The notes below the pieces were generated by a model. It ran no database searches. It was not told where the DNA came from and saw only the letters and a program-made list of their open reading frames with translations. From NCBI RefSeq assembly GCF_021432065.1, contig NZ_CP090364.1, positions 2,494,601 through 2,558,600 of the forward strand: a DNA stretch of 64,000 bases, in the 5' to 3' direction. Below are positions 20,752-29,727 of the stretch, in pieces (position 1 is the stretch's first letter; the number at the start of each line of letters is the position of its first letter). The position numbers were made by a program, and so were the translations under genes. The stretch comes from Photobacterium sp. TLY01 (GTDB taxonomy: Bacteria; Pseudomonadota; Gammaproteobacteria; Enterobacterales; Vibrionaceae).

Positions 20752-21861
20752 TCAGCCTTGGGTCCGGAAACGCCAGAGAAGTAAACCGAATAATCCAAGC
20801 AAGCCCATCAGCGAATAACTGCCCCCACTGTCATCACCGCCGCTGCTCTCTACACGAAACTGTTCCAGCCCGGCGTTACTGTAGTCCTTGAGAAAAGGAT
20901 TCACGGCAAAGACAGGCGCCGAAGCAGGGGTGAAATCACTGCCTGTGACAGCAGCGATCCAGTCAAGATACGTGGACACCTGTGTATAGACGCCGGGCAG
21001 ATTACCGGCACATCCTTCACCAAAACTCACCAGCCCTAACAGACGCAAGCCAAAATCCGGATCACTGCTGGCCTGCGGATCCTGCCAGACGAGCGGGCCG
21101 CCTGAATCACCAAAGCAACTGTCCCGGGACAGATTGGGAGACGGGGGCGATGCACAGACAAAAATACTGTACACCCCGGGATGGACTGAGCTGCCCCACA
21201 GGTTGTCACACACCCGATCGGGAACACCAGACAATACGGTCTGTTGCAATTGCGTGGAACCTGCGGAATCCGGATTGGGGGTTACACTCCCCCAGCCTGA
21301 AATCAGCAAATTGGCCGGGCGGCTGCTGTTTGCCACCCAGGTATTGGCAAATTCAGCATCCGCCCGGTTCTGCGTGGAGACTGAAGCTATCTGTATCGGG
21401 ATTGCAGTTTCCGGCAGATCCTGGCTCAGACGAATCACGGCAATATCATTGTTAAAATTACTGCTGTTGTAACCCGGGTGCACAATGATGGCGCTGACTG
21501 GGATTGCATTTCTGCTTGTCGCACTGAAGACTGAAGTAATACCGGCCCAGACTTTCACATGCAAGGGTGTTGCAATCCGGCCGCCATTTACGATGCAGTG
21601 CGCCGCTGTCAGTATGATGCGCGGCGCAATCACCACACCGCCACACAGGTACACCTCCGTGCCGTTATCTGAAAAATCAATATTGATAAATGCCTGCCAG
21701 GGGATGTCTCCCGGCACTGCGGATATGCCCCCGATGATTCTGGCTGTGGGCTCGTGTTGCGTTGCCTGGGCTGGCAACTCATCCGTCTGTGCCCTCGCCA
21801 GCCCCGACATAAAAAGCAGGAAAGCCAGTGATAACAGACGGTTAGTTATGGGGGCTTTCAT
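20752..21861 (-). CDS. Secreted trypsin-like serine protease with GlyGly-CTERM tail (copy 1)
   Basis: Chymotrypsin-fold (S1A) protease, 369 residues from the ATG at 21861, which has an AGGG site eight bases upstream; an ATG five codons earlier lacks one. A signal peptide (about 1-24, ending ARA) is followed by a short propeptide; R41 before IIGG is the expected zymogen cleavage site. The triad is H88 (TAAHC), D139 (NNDIAVI) and S253 (GDSGGP). D247, six residues before the serine, predicts trypsin-like cutting after Lys/Arg. The C-terminus has a linker, then SGGDDSGGS, a hydrophobic helix and a short RFR end: the GlyGly-CTERM signal processed by rhombosortase in type II secretion-exported proteins. 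The exact substrate is unknown. A paralogue lies directly upstream. Confidence 0.9.
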   Translation of the reverse strand: MKAPITNRLLSLAFLLFMSGLARAQTDELPAQATQHEPTARIIGGISAVPGDIPWQAFINIDFSDNGTEVYLCGGVVIAPRIILTAAHCIVNGGRIATPLHVKVWAGITSVFSATSRNAIPVSAIIVHPGYNSSNFNNDIAVIRLSQDLPETAIPIQIASVSTQNRADAEFANTWVANSSRPANLLISGWGSVTPNPDSAGSTQLQQTVLSGVPDRVCDNLWGSSVHPGVYSIFVCASPPSPNLSRDSCFGDSGGPLVWQDPQASSDPDFGLRLLGLVSFGEGCAGNLPGVYTQVSTYLDWIAAVTGSDFTPASAPVFAVNPFLKDYSNAGLEQFRVESSGGDDSGGSYSLMGLLGLFGLLLWRFRTQG

Positions 21862-22102
21862 CACTACTACCCTCATGATTTACAGTGGCTTAAGTATAAT
21901 TCTGACTGTGATGCCGCCATTGTTACTTATTGAGAATCCGGACGGATAGTTCATTCAGAGAAGAAAACAGACAGCATGGCACCAAACAGCATGGCGCCAG
22001 CGGGATAAGCAGTGAACACATTCAATCAATGCAATTCATCATCAACACCAGTCGGCAAGAGCCGGCTCATTCACCGCTCTGATGCAGAGACAACGCGCCG
22101 AT

Positions 22103-23245
22103 TCAGCGTCTGTAACTTAAGCTTCTGTGACTCAGCCTTCTGCGCCAGAAGAGTACACCCAGCAGGAAAAGCAGGTTTGCTGCCGTGACGCTCCCACCCG
22201 AGCGCCTTGCCATTGCGCTGCTTAAGGTGCTGGCGGGATTGCTATCATCTGTATCTGGCGTTGCAGACAGATTGTCGGTATTCAGGAAGGGGTTAAATGT
22301 GAACACAGAGTCCGGGTAAAAGTTAACCCCCTCTCCTGCTGCGAAAGCATGCCAGTCACGATAATGGGAAACCTCAGTATACACAGCAGGAAAATTTGCG
22401 CCGCATTCCGCCCCAAAGCTGACTAAGCCCACCAGCCGAAAACCCAAATCACTGTCAGCACTGGCCTGGGGATTTTGCCACACCAATGGGCCACCGGAAT
22501 CGCCCTGACACGTGTCACGTTTCACTGCAGGATCGGGCGAGATCGCACACACGAACATCGCACTCTGGGACGGTTCAACGACTGTGCCCCACACCTGTTC
22601 GCAATAGTCGTCCGGTACACCGGCCAAAAGCACATGCTGTAACTGCCGGGGCGAGGTGGCCCCGGGCTCGGTCGAAGTTAAACCCCATCCGGACACCAGT
22701 AAGTTCGGCTCGCGCTGGGTGTCAGGCACAAAGCTATTGTCAAATGCCGTATCGGCCTGCTGCTGCTCACTCACAGTCGCCAGCTGGATGGGCTGAGCGC
22801 CAGCCGGAATCTCAGTACCCAGACGCAGCAAAGCAATATCATGGATAAATGTCTCTTCATTAAACCCCGGATGGACAGCAACAGCTGTCACCGGCAGAGC
22901 GTTCAAAGCCGTCACAGAGTCGGTTGAGGTAACCCCCGCCCAGACAAATATCTCCGCTTGCTGCGCGGTGACTGAGCCTTCGGTCAGACAATGTGCGGCG
23001 GTCAGTACGGTATACTTATCGATGATAACGCCACCGCACTGAAAGACCTCCTGGTCATCGTTGCCAACGTCAATATAAATCAGTGCCTGCCACGGAATAT
23101 TTTCCTGATATACCGGGCTGCCGCCGATGATTCTGGCTATCGGTTCGGTACGAGCTGACGCACTTTGCGGTCCGGCCCATACAATGCCTGAGGTCAGCGA
23201 CAAAACCAGTGCTGTGGCAAACGGTAACACTGAAAAGGCGTTCAT
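22103..23245 (-). CDS. Secreted trypsin-like serine protease with GlyGly-CTERM tail (copy 2)
   Basis: Paralogue of the preceding protease, 380 residues, with an AGGAA site before the ATG. Signal peptide at about 1-24; zymogen site R38 before IIGG; triad H85 (TAAHC), D136 (IHDIALL) and S250 (QGDSGGP); D244 in the S1 pocket predicts Lys/Arg specificity. The C-terminus has ARRSGGS, a hydrophobic stretch and the basic end FWRRRLSHRSLSYRR, again GlyGly-CTERM. The basic tail is longer than in copy 1. The two genes are in the same direction, 241 bp apart, and lie between queA and acpH. No rhombosortase gene is in the window. Confidence 0.9.
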   Translation of the reverse strand: MNAFSVLPFATALVLSLTSGIVWAGPQSASARTEPIARIIGGSPVYQENIPWQALIYIDVGNDDQEVFQCGGVIIDKYTVLTAAHCLTEGSVTAQQAEIFVWAGVTSTDSVTALNALPVTAVAVHPGFNEETFIHDIALLRLGTEIPAGAQPIQLATVSEQQQADTAFDNSFVPDTQREPNLLVSGWGLTSTEPGATSPRQLQHVLLAGVPDDYCEQVWGTVVEPSQSAMFVCAISPDPAVKRDTCQGDSGGPLVWQNPQASADSDLGFRLVGLVSFGAECGANFPAVYTEVSHYRDWHAFAAGEGVNFYPDSVFTFNPFLNTDNLSATPDTDDSNPASTLSSAMARRSGGSVTAANLLFLLGVLFWRRRLSHRSLSYRR

Positions 23246-23570
23246 TATCTTTCCTCACTCCCTGGATAAAAGCATGACAACAAAAAGGGGACACCGGATC
23301 TCATGAATGAATGTGACTCAGGTCATCCAACTCAACTAAGGCGACCAAAGCGACGACCTGAGCTAAGCATACTGGCGTTTTTCGCAATACACTCAGTGAC
23401 AGACAAAAGTGATCCTAAAAATCTTACCCATGCCCCAAAATGACGGCATCATGGTGTTTCATTCTACACTGTATCAGGTCACTGCAGGTGTCAGTGCACC
23501 GCTGCCCGGCATTGCTGCTATAGTGTCAGGCTCGCACTTCTCTCACGGCAACCGATGTTGAATCAATACG
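23246..23570. other. Divergent intergenic region, protease copy 2 / acpH
   Basis: About 325 bp holding the promoters of both neighbours. TGTGA-N6-TCATC at 23312-23327 has a perfect left CRP half-site and 3/5 of the right half, and lies 67 bp upstream of the protease ATG. CTCAGGTC / GACCTGAG (23317-23324, 23355-23362) is an inverted repeat that overlaps it. A 46-codon plus-strand frame from 23303 resembles nothing I know. Confidence 0.4.
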
Positions 23571-24179
23571 ATGAACTTCCTGGCACACCTTCACTTGGCC
23601 GATCATTGTCAGAGTCACCTGGCGGGCAACTTGCTGGCCGATTTTGTCCGCGGTGACCCTTACCGGCAATACACACCAGACGTCGCTGCAGGTATCCGCT
23701 TGCATCGATTTGTCGACGGTTTTATTGACAGTCAGCCTGAAGTGCGGGCCTGGCGCAGAGCGTTTCCGCCGCACATCCGCCGGGTGAGCGGCATCGCACT
23801 GGATATGATCTGGGATCATTACCTGGCACGCCACTGGCTGGCGTTTCATGATTTACCTTTAGCGGTTTTTGTCAGACAGGCTCAAAAAGAAGTGGAAGGC
23901 TTTGGGGAAACTGAACCTGAAGATTACCGGCAACTGACGCAACGCATGTGGCAGCAAGCGTGGCTGATTCAGTATCAGCAGGTTGGCAGCATTCACCAGG
24001 CATTGGAGCGCATGGCCATTCGACGTCCGAAATTGAGTTCGCTGGCTGCATGTCCGCCGTTTCTGGCCGGACACTATCAGGAGCTGGAGCACAGCTTCTT
24101 TATTCTGTATCCAAGGCTGATGGATGCATCCCGTACATTCTGGCTGGCACACAAAGACAACTTGCTGCACCCTGAATAG
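23571..24179 (+). CDS. acpH: AcpH, acyl carrier protein phosphodiesterase
   Basis: Removes the 4'-phosphopantetheine group from holo-ACP, turning over the prosthetic group. It has 202 residues. The start MNFLAHLHLADHCQSHLAGNLLADFVRG and the histidine/aspartate-rich motifs RLHRFVDGFIDSQPE and ALDMIWDHYLARHW are diagnostic of the AcpH (YajB) family of HD-like metal-dependent hydrolases. In E. coli the gene is next to queA; here two proteases separate them. The ribosome-binding site at 23571 is weak. Confidence 0.9.
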   Translation: MNFLAHLHLADHCQSHLAGNLLADFVRGDPYRQYTPDVAAGIRLHRFVDGFIDSQPEVRAWRRAFPPHIRRVSGIALDMIWDHYLARHWLAFHDLPLAVFVRQAQKEVEGFGETEPEDYRQLTQRMWQQAWLIQYQQVGSIHQALERMAIRRPKLSSLAACPPFLAGHYQELEHSFFILYPRLMDASRTFWLAHKDNLLHPE

Positions 24180-24210
24180 GCAGCGCGAATCAAATAAGGC
24201 AGAGCGCGAC

Positions 24211-24241
24211 CAGAAAAGAAAAAGGGGAGCCAGAGGCTCCC
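24211..24241 (-). terminator. Terminator downstream of aceA
   Basis: Stem GGGAGCC / GGCTCCC with a 3-nt loop (24225-24241), followed on the minus strand by TTTTTCTTTT. It lies 155 bp past the aceA stop and 32 bp past the convergent acpH stop; the T-run fits only the minus strand. Confidence 0.75.
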
Positions 24242-24395
24242 AAGGCGATAACAATTCGTTAAGTTAAAGCGTTATCAGACTATGGCTTGACGTGAACAAG
24301 CCGGTATCAGCCGATAACGTTAATCGCAATCCCCTCTCGGGTAACAGCTGCGAAACGGTCTTACTAGGATAGATAGCTTATTGCCGGTCAATTCA

Positions 24396-25703
24396 TCAGA
24401 ATTGATCTTCTTCAGTGGAACCTGTCAGCGCAGTCACAGAAGAGTTTCCGCCCTGAATCACGTTGGTCATCTTATCGAAGTAGCCAGTTCCCACTTCCTG
24501 CTGGTGAGCAACAAAGGTATAACCCTTCTCTGCCGCCGCAAACTCTGGGCGCTGTACTTTCTCAACATAGTGACGCATACCTTCACCCTGCGCATAAGCG
24601 TGGGCCAGCTCGAACATGTTAAACCACATGTTATGAATACCGGCCAGTGTGATGAACTGGTACTTATAGCCCATATCAGACAGCTCTTGCTGGAACTTGG
24701 CAATCGTCTCGGCATCCAGGTTCTTCTCCCAGTTGAAAGAAGGAGAACAGTTATACGCCAGCAGCTGATCCGGGTATTTAGCATGGATAGCTTCAGCAAA
24801 CTGACGCGCTTCTTCCAGACAAGGGGTTGCTGTTTCACACCAGATCAGGTCAGCATACGGGGCATAAGCCAGACCACGGGCGATAGCCTGATCAATACCT
24901 GCACGAACGCGGTAGAAACCTTCCTGCGTACGCTCACCGGTAATGAAATCGGCATCGTACGGGTCGCAGTCGGAGGTCAGCAGATCGGCAGCATTCGCAT
25001 CAGTACGGGCAATCACCAGCGTTGTTGTGCCGGCAACATCAGCCGCCAGACGGGCAGCAATCAGTTTTTGGACTGCTTCCTGGGTCGGTACCAGTACTTT
25101 ACCGCCCATGTGGCCGCATTTTTTCACCGATGCCAGCTGATCTTCAAAGTGCACGCCGGCGGCTCCTGCATCAATCATGCTGCGCATCAGCTCGTAAGCA
25201 TTCAGTACACCACCAAAGCCGGCTTCTGCATCAGCAACGATAGGCAGGAAGTAATCAATGCCGCCTTCTTCCGGGCTTTTGCCGTTTGCCCACTGAATCT
25301 GATCAGCGCGGCGGAAAGAGTTGTTAATACGTTTTACAACCGCAGGCACAGAATCGACCGGGTACAGAGACTGATCCGGATACATAGAGGAAGCTGTGTT
25401 GTTATCCGCAGCCACCTGCCAGCCTGACAGGTAGATCGCCTCAATTCCTGCTTTTGCCTGCTGTACAGCCTGACCGCCGGTCAGCGCGCCAAGACAGTTC
25501 ACATAGCCTTTCTTGGCAGAGCCGTTCACCAGATCCCACAACTTATCAGCACCACGCTGAGCCAGTGTGTTCGCCGGTACGACCGAACCACGCAGATTAA
25601 CCACTTCTTCCGCAGTATAAGTCCGCTTAACATGTTTCCAACGTGGGTTCTCCGCCCAATCCTTTTCAATGGCTTCGATCTGTTGCTGGCGAGTCAGTGT
25701 CAT
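24396..25703 (-). CDS. aceA: Isocitrate lyase
   Basis: Splits isocitrate into glyoxylate and succinate, the first step of the glyoxylate shunt used on acetate and fatty acids. It has 435 residues, the usual length of the E. coli-type enzyme, with a GAGGG site before the ATG. The catalytic cysteine is in the signature KKCGHMGGK. Other matches are [23 protein letters not shown] at the N-terminus and [13 protein letters not shown] (split around the active site). It lies 169 bp downstream of aceB, with an intercistronic hairpin between them. Confidence 0.98.
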   Translation of the reverse strand: MTLTRQQQIEAIEKDWAENPRWKHVKRTYTAEEVVNLRGSVVPANTLAQRGADKLWDLVNGSAKKGYVNCLGALTGGQAVQQAKAGIEAIYLSGWQVAADNNTASSMYPDQSLYPVDSVPAVVKRINNSFRRADQIQWANGKSPEEGGIDYFLPIVADAEAGFGGVLNAYELMRSMIDAGAAGVHFEDQLASVKKCGHMGGKVLVPTQEAVQKLIAARLAADVAGTTTLVIARTDANAADLLTSDCDPYDADFITGERTQEGFYRVRAGIDQAIARGLAYAPYADLIWCETATPCLEEARQFAEAIHAKYPDQLLAYNCSPSFNWEKNLDAETIAKFQQELSDMGYKYQFITLAGIHNMWFNMFELAHAYAQGEGMRHYVEKVQRPEFAAAEKGYTFVAHQQEVGTGYFDKMTNVIQGGNSSVTALTGSTEEDQF

Positions 25704-25788
25704 AATAAATCCCTCGTATTATGTGACGATATTTCGCAAAATCAGGACGTTCTGCGCTTCAGTTGTACTCAGTTTTCTTGGGCTTCCC

Positions 25789-25810
25789 CTGCCCGGAACA
25801 AGCCGGGCAG
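25789..25810 (-). other. Intercistronic hairpin between aceB and aceA
   Basis: Perfect 8-bp stem CTGCCCGG / CCGGGCAG with a 6-nt loop. There is no T-run on the minus strand, so it is more likely to affect RNA stability or partial read-through than to terminate. T-rich sequence follows on the plus strand only. Confidence 0.5.
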
Positions 25811-25872
25811 TGTTTATTGCACAATGTGCTTATTGTTGTGTTGCAGTTCCGGTTTGAATGTTTGCTTCACAG

Positions 25873-27480
25873 TTATTCCAGGTATTCGTAGCCAGGCAGT
25901 GTCAGGAAGGTGACCAGCTCATCACTGGTGGTCAGGCGCGCCATCATGGCAGCCGCTTCCTGAAATTGTCCTTGGCTGAAGCGCTCAGTACCGACTTCCT
26001 GCGCCAGGACTTGCATTTCTTCATCCAGCAACTGTTCAAACAGCGCTTTAGTGACAACCTGACCGTTACTGAGCGTTTTGCCGTGCTTGATCCACTGCCA
26101 GATGGACGCACGCGAAATTTCAGCGGTGGCAGCATCTTCCATCATGCCGTAAATCGGCACACAGCCGTTGCCTGAGATCCAGGCTTCGATGTACTGCACA
26201 GCAACGCGAATGTTATGGCGCATGCCTTCTTCTGTCCGTTCGCCGTCGCAGGGTGCCAGCAGTTCAGCTGCCGTGATGGGCGCATCGCTGTCACGGGTGA
26301 CATCCAGCTGGTTGGAACGGGCGCCGAGACACTGATCAAACACAGCGCGGGCGGTGTCAGCCAGTCCCGGATGGGCGACCCAGGTGCCGTCATGGCCGTT
26401 GTTGGCCTCCAGCGCTTTATCAGTCTGGATCTTGTCCAGTACCCAGGCATTCCGCTCGGCATCCTTGGAAGGAATAAAGGCTGCCATACCGCCCATCGCA
26501 AACGCGCCGCGACGGTGACAGGTTCTGACCAGCAAGCGCGAGTAAGCGTTGAGGAAAGGTTTTTCCATGGTCACCACCTGACGATCCGGCAGGATCCGAT
26601 CCGGATGGTTCCGCAATGTCTTGATATAGCTGAAAATGTAATCCCATCGGCCACAGTTCAGGCCCACAATGTGCTCTTTCAGGCTGAACAGAATTTCATG
26701 CATCTCAAATACCGCCGGCAGGGTTTCAATCAGCACAGTGGCTTTGATGGTACCGCGCGGCAGGCCTGCCTGATCTTCGGCAAAGCTGAATACATCGCTC
26801 CACCAGGCCGCTTCCTGATAAGCCTGCAGCTTGGGAACATAGAAGTAAGGCCCGCTACCGTTTTCCAGCAATTGTTTGTGGTTGTGATAGAAATACAGGC
26901 CAAAATCCAGCAAGGCGCCCGGAATCGGCTGGCCGTTCCATAAAAGGTGTTTTTCCGGCAGATGCAAACCGCGAACGCGACAAATCAGTACCGCGGGATC
27001 CTCTTTCAATGCATACACTTTCCCGGTTTCAGGCTGGGTGTAAGTAATCGTACGGTTGACTGCATCACGCAGGTTGCGCTGGCCGTCAATCACTGCGCTC
27101 CAGGCTGGCGCAAAAGAGTCTTCAAAATCTGCCATGAAGACTTTGACATTGGCATTCAGGGCGTTAATCACCATTTTGCGATCAACAGGACCTGTGATTT
27201 CCACACGACGATCCTGCAGATCAGACGGAATGTTCTGAATGGTCCAGTCACCTTCACGGATTTCCCGGGTCTCAGGCAGGAAATCAGGTAACTGCCCGGC
27301 ATCCACAGACTGCTGACGCACTTCACGCGCTGCCAGCAGCTCCGGCACCCGGGAAGCAAATCGACTGACCAGTTGCTCCACAAAAGCCATCGCGTCATCA
27401 CTCAGGATGTCTCGCTGTGATTCTGAAAGCGGTGCGACCAAGGTCAGCTGACCAAACTGGTGGTGATTTTCCATACCCAT
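25873..27480 (-). CDS. aceB: Malate synthase A
   Basis: Condenses glyoxylate and acetyl-CoA to malate, the second glyoxylate-shunt step. I start at 27480 (MGMENHHQFGQLTL), where GGGGAG stands seven bases upstream, giving 535 residues (E. coli AceB 533); the ATG at 27495 lacks a site. Signatures include VFMADFEDSFAPAW, GLHLPEKH, NCGRWDYIFSYIK (acidic active-site region) and MGGMAAFIPSKD. It is the first gene of aceB-aceA. No aceK is present. The long upstream region is described separately. Confidence 0.97.
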   Translation of the reverse strand: MGMENHHQFGQLTLVAPLSESQRDILSDDAMAFVEQLVSRFASRVPELLAAREVRQQSVDAGQLPDFLPETREIREGDWTIQNIPSDLQDRRVEITGPVDRKMVINALNANVKVFMADFEDSFAPAWSAVIDGQRNLRDAVNRTITYTQPETGKVYALKEDPAVLICRVRGLHLPEKHLLWNGQPIPGALLDFGLYFYHNHKQLLENGSGPYFYVPKLQAYQEAAWWSDVFSFAEDQAGLPRGTIKATVLIETLPAVFEMHEILFSLKEHIVGLNCGRWDYIFSYIKTLRNHPDRILPDRQVVTMEKPFLNAYSRLLVRTCHRRGAFAMGGMAAFIPSKDAERNAWVLDKIQTDKALEANNGHDGTWVAHPGLADTARAVFDQCLGARSNQLDVTRDSDAPITAAELLAPCDGERTEEGMRHNIRVAVQYIEAWISGNGCVPIYGMMEDAATAEISRASIWQWIKHGKTLSNGQVVTKALFEQLLDEEMQVLAQEVGTERFSQGQFQEAAAMMARLTTSDELVTFLTLPGYEYLE

Positions 27481-28095
27481 TTTTTGACTCCCCATTTACC
27501 CAAATCAGCCAAGTGTAACTAAATCACGACTTAATCCATGTGTCGGCTGATTTCCATCATAGACCACTTTCGGCCTCAACATGGCTATTACGTTGCCTTA
27601 ACAAATCGCAAAAGGCAAACACGGTCAAAATTGAACACTAAAACAAAAACAAACAAAACATTAAAAATCAAAACTTTAAATAAAATAGAGCTATTGCTCA
27701 AAACACTGAATTAAAACAGTTTAAGACGATATATTCGGTTTTTACCCTCAGGCCGATTTCCCAGGCATATTTGTAAAGTATTACGTAATTAAATTACCAA
27801 TTAACACTTAGTTAACAATTTAAAATATGACGTTTTAAACAATGACGAATGGCGTGTAGCGCTGTAACGCACTCAATCTACATACATTTATAGACAAGAT
27901 TTTTCAGAGTCATACAGTGAAGGGATAATTTCAGGTGTCAGACAGGCTATTGTTTTACAGAACGAAACAGAAAAAACCTACAAAATGAAGGACTTGGCAA
28001 AACACTCAAACAGAGCAAAGTATCATCAAGATCGCAATTCAGCAGAATATTTCACCAAAAAAGAAAAATATCTCTGCTGAGCGTCCTGAATGTCG
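27481..28095. other. Long AT-rich region upstream of aceB
   Basis: About 615 bp with no convincing gene. It contains an exact 9-bp inverted repeat AAATCAGCC / GGCTGATTT (27502-27510, 27545-27553) in the aceB leader, a strand-biased A-rich tract at about 27620-27690 nearly free of G, several AT-rich palindromic stretches around 27780-27835, and a hairpin after oxyR at 28039-28080. Presumably it holds the aceB promoter and its operators; I cannot identify a clear CRP or FadR site. Confidence 0.5.
28039..28080 (-). terminator. Imperfect long hairpin after oxyR
   Basis: Arms TCAGCAGAATATTT (28039-28052) and AAATATCTCTGCTGA (28066-28080) pair with one small bulge. The loop, not the 3' flank, holds the T-run on the minus strand (TTTTTCTTTTTT), so it is an unusual terminator or a stability element 16 bp past the oxyR stop. 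Confidence 0.4.
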
Positions 28096-28992
28096 TTAAA
28101 GCAGCTCGGTGACTATCTCTGCCAGGGACTGAAAAGTGGCAATACGGCTTGAGGTCGGCCGCCAGACCAGGCCTATTTCACGATAAGCGGCCTGCCCGGG
28201 CGGATCTAAGATCACCAGATCCGGGTTATCCGCCAACCCATGCTTGATTGCCATTTGCGGGATAAAGGTTGAGCCCAGGCCATTGGATACCATCTGCACC
28301 AGAGTATGTAAGCTGGTCGCCGCAAACGGATTTATCTTTTCTTTACTGGTCAGCTGGCACGCCGACACCGCATGGCCGGTAAGACAATGTTCTTTCTCCA
28401 GCAGAAAGACAGATTCATCCGGTAAATCGGTATAGCGCAGCGGAACATTCACTTTTGAGGCCTGGTTTTTACTGATCACCATCTTGAAGGGATCGCGCCC
28501 AACAATCTGGCTGTGCATGCCACTGATCTCAACCGGCAGTGCCAGGATCAGCACATCCATGTCACCATTGCGTAAGGCACTGAGCAGATTGTCCGTCGTG
28601 TCTTCGCGCAGCAGCAGGTGAAGCTGCGGATGCCTGCGATTGACCGCCTGTACTAAATCGCCCAGTAAGAAAGGGGCGATGGTCGGAATACATCCCAGCC
28701 GGACCTGACCGGCCATCTGATCCTCACCGCTTTTCGACAGCTCCATCATATCCTGTGTTCTGGCCAGCAGTTCGCGGCTGCGGACCACCACTTCTTCACC
28801 TGTGGTGGTAAAAACCAGGGCTTTGTTGTCCCGTTCAATCAGCTGGCAGCCAACCAGATCTTCCAGATTCTGAATGCCTGAACTGAGTGTGGACTGACTG
28901 ACGAAACACTGTTTAGCGGCTTCGCCAAAATGGCGGGTTTCATAAAGTGTGACCAGATAATGGAGCTGTTTAAGCGACGGAAATTTGCTCAT
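28096..28992 (-). CDS. oxyR: OxyR-type LysR regulator of the peroxide response
   Basis: LysR-family activator that senses peroxide through a disulfide. It has 298 residues: HTH at about 5-65 (FGEAAKQCFVSQSTLSSGIQ) and the effector domain from about 95. The redox cysteines are C203 and C212 in EHCLTGHAVSAC, with the same nine-residue spacing as C199/C208 in E. coli OxyR. It is divergent from a peroxiredoxin gene, a typical target. Vibrios may carry two OxyR paralogues, so this could be the second type; the assignment to the family is firm. Confidence 0.92.
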   Translation of the reverse strand: MSKFPSLKQLHYLVTLYETRHFGEAAKQCFVSQSTLSSGIQNLEDLVGCQLIERDNKALVFTTTGEEVVVRSRELLARTQDMMELSKSGEDQMAGQVRLGCIPTIAPFLLGDLVQAVNRRHPQLHLLLREDTTDNLLSALRNGDMDVLILALPVEISGMHSQIVGRDPFKMVISKNQASKVNVPLRYTDLPDESVFLLEKEHCLTGHAVSACQLTSKEKINPFAATSLHTLVQMVSNGLGSTFIPQMAIKHGLADNPDLVILDPPGQAAYREIGLVWRPTSSRIATFQSLAEIVTELL

Positions 28993-29020
28993 CGTATTTT
29001 TCGATTGTAATAATCTATTT

Positions 29021-29056
29021 ATTCCACTTTTTTCAATGTAGCACTTTCGCTATAGT
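29021..29056 (+). promoter_or_regulatory. Peroxiredoxin promoter region with weak -35 and possible OxyR contact
   Basis: TATAGT at 29051-29056 is a good -10. The expected -35 position is a T-run without a TTGACA match, as in activator-dependent promoters. Upstream, ATTG-N7-CTAT (29004-29018) matches half of the OxyR pattern ATAG-N7-CTAT; the second half is degenerate. The oxyR ATG is at 28992 on the other strand. Confidence 0.35.
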
Positions 29057-29122
29057 GTGTCCTGATTTTTGAAGGAACTGCCCTTACGGGGTGGTACACA
29101 TTCCAATATTAGGAGCACCAAT

Positions 29123-29725
29123 ATGGTACTAGTAGGTCGTCAAGCACCTGATTTCACAGCTGCTGCAGTTCTGGGTAACGGTGAAATCGTTGATAACTTC
29201 AACTTCAAGCAATTCACTGAAGGCAAAAAAGCGGTTGTTTTCTTCTACCCGCTGGACTTCACTTTTGTTTGCCCATCTGAGCTGATCGCTTTTGACAAGC
29301 GTTTTGCTGATTTCCAAGCGAAAGGCGTTGAAGTTATCGGTGTATCGATCGATTCTCAGTTCTCTCACAACGCATGGCGTAACACTGCTGTTGAGAACGG
29401 CGGTATCGGCCAGGTTCAATACCCTCTGATTGCTGACGTGAAGCACGAAATCTGTAAAGCTTACGACGTTGAGCACCCAGAAGCCGGCGTTGCTTTCCGT
29501 GGTTCTTTCCTGATCGACGAAGAAGGTGTTGTTCGTCACCAGGTTGTAAACGACCTGCCTCTGGGCCGTAACATCGACGAGATGCTGCGTATGGTTGACG
29601 CGCTGAACTTCCACCAGAAAAACGGTGAAGTGTGCCCGGCACAGTGGGAAGAAGGCAAAGCAGGCATGACTGGTTCTCCAGAAGGTGTTGCTGCTTACCT
29701 GTCTGAGCACACTGCTGACCTGTAA
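29123..29725 (+). CDS. Typical 2-Cys peroxiredoxin (AhpC/Prx1 type)
   Basis: Thiol peroxidase that reduces H2O2 and organic hydroperoxides. The ATG at 29123 is preceded by AGGAG at the right distance and gives 200 residues. The peroxidatic cysteine is C50 (DFTFVCPSE) and the resolving cysteine C171 (GEVCPAQWEEGK). GGIG at 93-96 and YL at 192-193 correspond to the GG(L/V/I)G and Y(F/L) motifs of overoxidation-sensitive peroxiredoxins. Codon use is strongly biased (few rare codons), as in highly expressed genes. It is divergent from oxyR. No ahpF follows, so a thioredoxin or other reductase probably recycles it. An array of 20-bp repeats and a terminator follow. Confidence 0.94.
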   Translation: MVLVGRQAPDFTAAAVLGNGEIVDNFNFKQFTEGKKAVVFFYPLDFTFVCPSELIAFDKRFADFQAKGVEVIGVSIDSQFSHNAWRNTAVENGGIGQVQYPLIADVKHEICKAYDVEHPEAGVAFRGSFLIDEEGVVRHQVVNDLPLGRNIDEMLRMVDALNFHQKNGEVCPAQWEEGKAGMTGSPEGVAAYLSEHTADL

Positions 29726-29727
29726 TC

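Noticed and set aside
23303..23443. 46-codon plus-strand frame upstream of acpH
   Set aside because: Weak ribosome-binding site 12 bases away, polar and low in structure, and it overlaps the likely protease promoter; no evidence beyond an open frame.
24381..25427. 348-codon plus-strand frame opposite aceA
   Set aside because: Antisense shadow of isocitrate lyase, which has full family similarity and a ribosome-binding site.
27526..27540. CRP-like site TGTAA...TCACG upstream of aceB (actually near 27514-27528)
   Set aside because: The two halves are five bases apart instead of six and one half is imperfect, so it fails the CRP pattern.
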